This document shows positions 58,266-64,000 of a stretch of 64,000 nt of DNA, in pieces (positions within the stretch are counted from its first letter, which is position 1; every line of letters starts with the position of its first letter). The position numbers and the translations under genes are program-made. The DNA comes from Amphirosellinia nigrospora (taxonomy: Eukaryota > Ascomycota > Sordariomycetes > Xylariales > Xylariaceae): contig SCHM01000006.1 of NCBI GenBank assembly GCA_004123355.1, positions 496,001 through 560,000 on the forward strand, written 5' to 3'. The notes beneath the pieces are model-generated. The model did no database searches. It worked only from the letters and a program-made list of their open reading frames with translations, and was not told the DNA's origin.

Positions 58266-59235
58266 AAGTGCTAGCTTAGTATCAGAGTCTAATTCACCGA
58301 TTTAGATAGGAGCGGACGCTTATGGGTCTTATGAGTCTAGGATATATTCGCCGAGGGAGGGCCAATCCTAGCGCTCTACTTGAATTTCTCAAATACTTGC
58401 TTGTTAACAAAGCCGCAGCGAATGACTATAATATATTCGGCAGGTAAATCCTCGGTGGTTATAAGAGGTTGGCTTGCAGTTGGCCGACCTATCCGACAGA
58501 TCACCGCTCAGTGCAATACTTTCTAAAAGGTATAGCCTTGTTAGGGATCTAGTAGGTCCCGTCGCTGCAGGGATGATTCTGCAATCAAGCGCTGAGGGCA
58601 ACCTGGAGCAGTTGTCAAAAGAATGGTGGTCATTTCCGGTGCCAATCCTTCTTCGATCAGGCCATTATCTCGTGGTACACTGCATTGTGTGTCAGGTGTT
58701 TTGTGCTCCGGAGTGAATAGAAAGACCTGCTTGCAACCAGGGACGTAGTTGGGGTTTAATAGAGTGGTCAATTAATCCCTGAACCTCCTAATTTGAGGGG
58801 GTTACAGTCCTATATGTACACGAAGGTAGACTAGATATACCCCGTAGGGTCACTATGACCAAATACCCTGACATCGTGCACAACTTCATTTCCTCGCGGG
58901 TTCTTATCATATTATATACAGGTCGACAGGATGATAATTGTTAGCTCCACGCTAAATACTAGGAAAGCAAGAGTACTGTTAATCACAAGGCTCCTTATAC
59001 TATTTGGGTAGATATTTGACTGTTGATCATTCTCGCAGCGCTTTTGCCACTCAACCGCCCCTGTTCAACAAGTAGATTCAGAAAACATCACACCAAAATC
59101 CCCTTGCCAGTACAAAGCCCTAGCGTGGAGCTTAAAATTATCATCCTGTAGACCTGTATCTTATTATACTACCCTCCTTTTACTCTCTCACGCCAGCGAC
59201 AGTTAGGTTAAATCAGCGCTAAGTGGCACTGGACC

Positions 59236-61344
59236 TTATTGAATCTTCCTATGAACTACTGCAAAAATTAAGCTGATCACAAGGCCCAAGGCGGCGACCC
59301 CGATACCTAGGTACAGCCCTCCCCTGAAGCCAGCAAGCGGATCCCCGTGGTTTACATGCACTTCGACAGTACCCGCAAAGCCGACCCCGAGAGAAATGCT
59401 ATAGTTGACCACCAAGTTGACAAGACTGGCAGCAATGCCCTGGTGCTCCATTTTAACCGCATCTGACAAGATGAGTGTTGCCGCTGGAAAACTCATGTCC
59501 ATGCCAAATGGCATAATAATGGTGCTGACAAAAATTTGGCCCCAGTAGATCTGGTGAGGCGGAACTGTTGCTATGAGCGTAACTCCGATAGTAAAACTAG
59601 CAAGAGCCAAAATCATCTGGTAGCTTTGAGTCAGCAAGCATACTATAGTATAGAGCAAATAAAGGGTTCTTTATTCACGTTGCCGTGACGGCTCTCAACC
59701 CCCCCTCTCCAATGGGCGAGGTCGAGCTCAAAAGAAGGGGAGGAAGGGGGTTTGAGACTTAACATACCAGGATGGGCGGTTTGGTTTGCAAAGGACCGAG
59801 AAGTATGCCCGTAAATATGGCCGCAACGAAGCCGGCAACGGCGAGAGGTGCCAGATTCGCCACGGTTTGTAGTGGGGAGAGATGACGGATCTCCTGCAGG
59901 ATCTGGACAAGATATAGAATCCAGACACCGAAAGCAGCCCAACCGCACCCTACAGCCACCAGGACAAAAGCCACGTTGCTGTTAATCGCTTCCAGGGGCA
60001 GCAGAGGTCTCGACGCCTTTCGCTCAATGTAAGTGAATAGACTAAATAAGAAAAAAGCGAGGACTAGCGGCGCGATGACTTCGGCCGAAGCCCAGCCTAC
60101 CACGGGGGCTTGATTCCAGGCGAAATTGAAGAGCACCAACGACGCTACGCCAGTAACAGCGCCAGGCAAGTCTAGCTCCTCAACCACTGTTCTCCCAGCT
60201 TACCACTCGTGGATTGACAATGGCGTCGTCTGCGTCTGGTCGCTGAACTATCTCGGCACCACGGCAAATCCGAGCAAGCTCAGGATGACGAGCCAGATAC
60301 CCATCGCCCAAAATGCCCACGGCCACCAGACTATGGCAAGCGCAGAGCCAATCGCAGCCCGACGATAGCTCCGACGGGCGCCGTTGCCCCAAACAGAGCG
60401 AACACCATGGCTTTCTTTGGCCCCGGCGGATAGACGGCGCCCAAGATTGCGAGGGCATTGGGCAGACCTACAAAGCGAGCGGGTCAGCGATACTCGTATC
60501 TTCGACGAAGCTGATATGCAGGAGGGACTTTGAGACCAATAGAGTCCACCTATGGACGGCGAAGCGTTCATGATTGCAAACAGGACGGTATGCATGTTAA
60601 CCAACCAAGCAGTAAAGAAACAAGCAAAAACTTACAAGTAGCTGGGCCAATACCCTGCAATACGCGTGCGAAAACGATCAGGAAGTACGAATCTGACCAT
60701 ACGCTGAACCCAACCACGACGGACCATACCGCAAACCAAACATAGCCGATCAGTAGCATGCGCTTATACCCAAAGACATCACCGAGGCGACCCGAGACGA
60801 GCACAAAGGTGCCCACCGTCAACGCGAAGCCGGAGACCAACCACGCGAGCTGGCCGACATTGTTCGTGGCGCCCGAGCTTGTAAAGCCAAACGACTCGCC
60901 AATGGTGTGAAGCAGCACCAGCGTCTCCGCGAACGCAGCCTCTAGAGGAGTGAGAGATAACGTCAGTCAGTCGGTCGGGGAGAAAATTGATTTGGGTCAA
61001 AGATGCCGTCGCCCCTTTGCAGATGACTGGTTACATTCTATCACTAGAAAGCCTAGAGAGACACCTGGAGAGGGGGGAAGGGGGGGAGGGGGGAGAGCGG
61101 CTTTCGCCGGAATAAAAGAATGAATGATTGGCTCGAATTACTCACGAGTGCAGAATTGCGACATGCACGCCACGAAAATCATGAGCACCTCCCTGGGCTT
61201 GGAGAGGCTGTCCGCGGGCCATGGTGACAAGTCGGACGGAAGATCTTGTTCGGCTGGCTTCCGATCAATCCCCAGCGAGTGCGTTTCGCGATCCAAAGAC
61301 GGTTGACTAGCCCTGCTTGTAGGCATATCGACTTGTTTACGCAT
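59236..61344 (-). CDS. MFS drug:H+ antiporter, DHA2-like
   Basis: A plasma-membrane exporter of the 14-helix type. Exons: 61344-61146, 60941-60636, 60467-59768 and 59616-59236, with introns of 204, 168 and 151 bp. Seen: a hydrophilic N-terminus, AETLVLLHTIGESFG, NVGQLAWLVSGFALTVGTF and the loop 2-3 signature GRLGDVFGYKRMLLIGY (motif A). Next come FARVLQGIGPAT (motif C region precursor), LPNALAILGAVYPPG, SALAIVWWPWAFWAMGIWL, and the later helices VSTIIMPFGMDMSFPAATLI and NYSISLGVGFAGTVE. About 530 residues, as expected. Breaks: a G3 run near 60345 needs one more G, and the stretch around 60190-60240 is out of frame. The gene may be whole in the organism. The substrate is unknown. Confidence 0.8.
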
Positions 61345-63149
61345 CCCCTTTTTTCCCTTTTTTTTTTAAACGTCGAATTTTTGATAGTCGTTTTCTCTCA
61401 CTTGGCTACCTAACGAGATTCAACGAGATTCAACGAAGTGACATCAAGTTCATCAACAAAATGTCGTTGGTGATCTTGGTTTCTGGTCTGCAAGTGAATC
61501 GTGAGATTGGCTGGGTATTCAACAATGTTTCTCCTTCTCTAACATGAATCCCGTTGTATCCCTGTAACCATTTACTTACTCCTATAATTAACTACCCTAC
61601 CGCAGAACATTGCCCAAGCTAGGCAATTACTGTTTTGGTTGTGGGTGAGGTGAAGGCTTGGCACTCTTGAACAGGGTTGTCGATGCGAACTTCCGGGCTC
61701 CATTATTAGCCACGTTAGAGATTTCCGGCTTCTACTTACTGGGTTAGCGATCCGGGGTAAATTCGGCCAAGAAGATCAATTTCCACACGTCAAACTAGCC
61801 ATATGTAGTGTAGAAATTCACCCCACTCTACCGCCTAACCTAGTCTTTTGATTACAGATTTACGTGACAGGGACCTCGCAGGGGGTGTAGACATCTGTTG
61901 TTGTATAGAGAACTAGTGAAGCCATCTCTGTGAGCTCTGCGTGACTATATGGCTATATACAGAGAGTCTCTTTGTCTGGTCTGATCCCCATGTCGAGATC
62001 CCTGTTCCTGGTTTCACTATCCAGCTACAGAACTAGCCAGATTCAGCAACACCCCACTACATCTGTTCGCTGCTCCATATCCCAAACAGTTTGGCGATTC
62101 GACAGCGAGAAATTCGATGAACTATGTAGACACCTCAGTCAGCAATTTCCCTACGTCGGGTAATGGGGTTTTTTTTGTTAGCACAGGGCCCAATTCAAAC
62201 TACGATGCTAGTCTATCTCGTGTAGGCAAGAAAGATTAGAATACGATCGTAACCCAAAGCCACCCAGCCGCTTGGCTAGTTCCGGTAGCTTTTGGGCTAC
62301 ACGAATGACGTACAGGGCTAGCACCACCATTTCACAAGGTCCTGACCCTGTAGTGTAAGTATCCCCAGCTAAAATTTAATACTATTTGGCAAACAGTCAC
62401 CTTGACAGTTTTTAATTTTTTTTATGCATTTTCTTTTGATTTGAAGAGGTGGATTCCACTAGGGTCTGCCGAAATGATAATTGGAAGAATGTCAGATGCT
62501 TGTCGCCGGGCCGATGTATTGCAAGATGGCGCTAGAACATCTATACATAGTATACAACTCTAAGTTAACGATTATAGAAGCCAAGATAAAATATTACTAA
62601 TATGGTGTCAGTATTTACCTCGCAAAGTCCGGTCAAGGATCATGGGACCTCATCACTTGTCATACTTACACCCTATTAACGAGCTATTTTATTAGACTAT
62701 CCGCAGCGGTAAGCAATGCACGATATCGTGGCTTGGCTAGGTGTGGCGAGGTTACTACATAGTACGAAGCTGCCTTAGGTTTGTCATATTGTGGAAACTG
62801 AAGCCCGCCACTATCCCACAACAAAAATAACGGCACCGAGAAACAGACAATCGATTCCAGGCCTGGATTATGGAGACACGAGCTATAAATATACACTAAC
62901 TTCCAAATAATTTGCTTCCGATTATGTTGACGCTATTCTGACTAGGGACGCCCTCGAATCCGCAGGTGTCTTTAGAAATACAATATATATGCATTTTTTG
63001 ATCAAGTATCGACCTCCGTCCTTGTAGCTTCAATATCCCCGATCTCCAAGTCCATGCACTCACGAGCAATTCTGGAGTAGCAGTTGCCTTGGAGTACTAT
63101 CTAGTTGTGCCAATACCGCTTATAATCTCCGCAACACATAGATAACACA
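61345..63149. other. Intergenic with repeat R1
   Basis: Promoter side of the MFS gene (with a T-run near 61353), repeat R1 at 61863-62011, and AT-rich sequence up to the P450 start. No gene recognised. Confidence 0.5.
61863..62011. repeat. Dispersed repeat R1, copy B
   Basis: Same orientation as 8381-8520. GGACCTCGCAGGG precedes CATCTGTTGTTG, and GATCCCTGTTCCTGG closes it. The flanks are unrelated to those of the other copies. Confidence 0.75.
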
Positions 63150-64000
63150 ATGCTCAACGCTGTGCTCGCCACAGCGGTTGCTGTTCTTGGCGCGCTCATT
63201 TATGCTCACATTAAGGGCGTCGGAAGGAGGCCGAGTGACTACCCGCCAGGCCCCCGACACTCCCAATTATTGGGAATATTCACCAGGTAAGAGGAGAGAG
63301 ATGCGCCAATTAGACGTACGCTGATCATTCGCTGTACCTAGCTCCCACAATCGCAGCCTCACAAGCAGTTTCAGAAATGGGCAGAAGAGTACGGTCCCGT
63401 ATATAGTCTCGTGCTTGGAACACAGGTCCTGATTGTGATATCGGATGGCGCCGGAGTGAAGGAGTTGCTTGACAAGAAGGCCGCCATCTGTAGCGATCGG
63501 TTACCATGGTACATCGGGCAGGACCTCTGCAGTGGAGGTCACCGGTTCCTGATGATGGTGAGTTCTTTGCACAACAGATGCTCGCCAAGAGTACTAATCA
63601 AGAGTAGCCATACGGAGACATCTGGCGGACGTTCCGAAGAGTCGGCCATCAATCAATGAACTCGTGGCATCAAAGGCTTTTATTCCATACCAGGAAATCG
63701 AGAGCATGCAGATGTTGCGCGAAATGCTGCACGAGCCTTCGCTTTTTTACGAGAGCTTCCGGCGTTTTTCCAACTCTCTCTCCGCACACATGATATTCGG
63801 GTAAGAACTGGCCCTCTACACAGCCCTCGATGTCATTACTAATCCAGAAGCGTAGATGGAGAACTATCAAGCACGACGACCCCCGTCTGAGCCAGATCTA
63901 CGATGGATCCCTCGACTTTAGCACACTCGCTGTAGCGCCTACCTCGGCTCTTTACGATGCTTTCCCCTTGTTACATAATATCCCCGATTTTCTGAGCTCC
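63150..64000 (+). CDS. Cytochrome P450, 5' part (runs off the right edge)
   Basis: N-terminal membrane anchor MLNAVLATAVAVLGALIYAH, then the proline hinge YPPGP. Exons: 63150-63286, 63342-63557, 63608-63800 and 63848-64000+, with introns of 55, 50 and 47 bp. Seen: KQFQKWAEEYGPVYSLVLG, VKELLDKKAAICSDRLP, PYGDIWRTFRRVGHQSM (helix C WRxxRR/K region), YQEIESMQMLREMLHEP, SNSLSAHMIFG and DDPRLSQIYDGSLDFS. It resembles fungal secondary-metabolism P450s of the sterigmatocystin-oxidoreductase type. The C5 run 63251-63255 needs one more C to give PPGPPTLPIIGNIHQ. Further one-base gaps lie near 63658 and 63870. The heme-binding end is outside the window. Confidence 0.8.

Larger units (their letters stand above)
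57481..59235. other. Gene-poor stretch with a poly-C tract and repeat R1
   Basis: Holds C21 at 58026-58046 and the inverted R1 copy at 58121-58265. Otherwise only short frames, AT-rich toward the MFS gene. Confidence 0.5.

Overview
The window is nuclear DNA of a filamentous ascomycete (Pezizomycotina), most likely a Sordariomycete near Hypocreales. The evidence is short introns (about 50-170 bp) with GTRAGT donors, CTAAC/CTAAT branch sites and YAG acceptors; fungal families such as a HET domain, a CYP53 P450, TRM6 and ARPC3; and gene-poor AT-rich stretches carrying decayed repeats.

Layout. 1-5 kb: a small two-helix membrane protein and a CYP53-type P450 (-). 6.9-22 kb: an accessory island of decayed self-recognition or signalling genes. 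It holds a protein-kinase relic (-), a DUF2235 hydrolase relic (-), a protein kinase-HET fusion (+), a small intact conserved gene at 18.6 kb, an AAA-ATPase relic (-) and a NACHT-like relic (+). 22.6-38.8 kb: mostly housekeeping-type genes, namely an EEF1AKMT4-like methyltransferase, an aldehyde dehydrogenase, a CobW metal-chaperone GTPase, an OB-fold (RPA-like) protein, two orphans and a flotillin. 39.7-46 kb: three genes in one direction (-), namely an intact 415-residue orphan, a ComEC-like metallo-beta-lactamase-fold protein and a MACPF-jacalin protein. 49.2-54.6 kb: TRM6/GCD10 (+), ARPC3 (-) and a conserved orphan (+). 56-64 kb: a STAND-type relic, dispersed repeats, an MFS drug transporter (-) and the 5' part of a second P450 (+) running off the right edge.

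Most striking signal. Between the kinase half and the HET half of the fusion gene (13,849-14,456) lie eight ordinary-looking introns of 55-88 bp. They are separated by seven microexons of only 3 or 6 nt (CACCAT, GAC, TATACT, AGA, TTC, ACA, CCG). All introns are phase 0 and all microexons are whole codons, so the array spells HHDYTRFTP in frame. Any combination of skipping would also stay in frame.

Sequence quality. Nearly every conserved gene, including two expected to be important or essential (TRM6, ARPC3), carries one or more apparent frame breaks that look like one missing base, often in a C/G run of five where six are needed. This looks more like homopolymer undercalling in the assembly than real loss, and it should be weighed before calling those genes dead. 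The kinase relics also carry true stop substitutions and are more credible pseudogenes.
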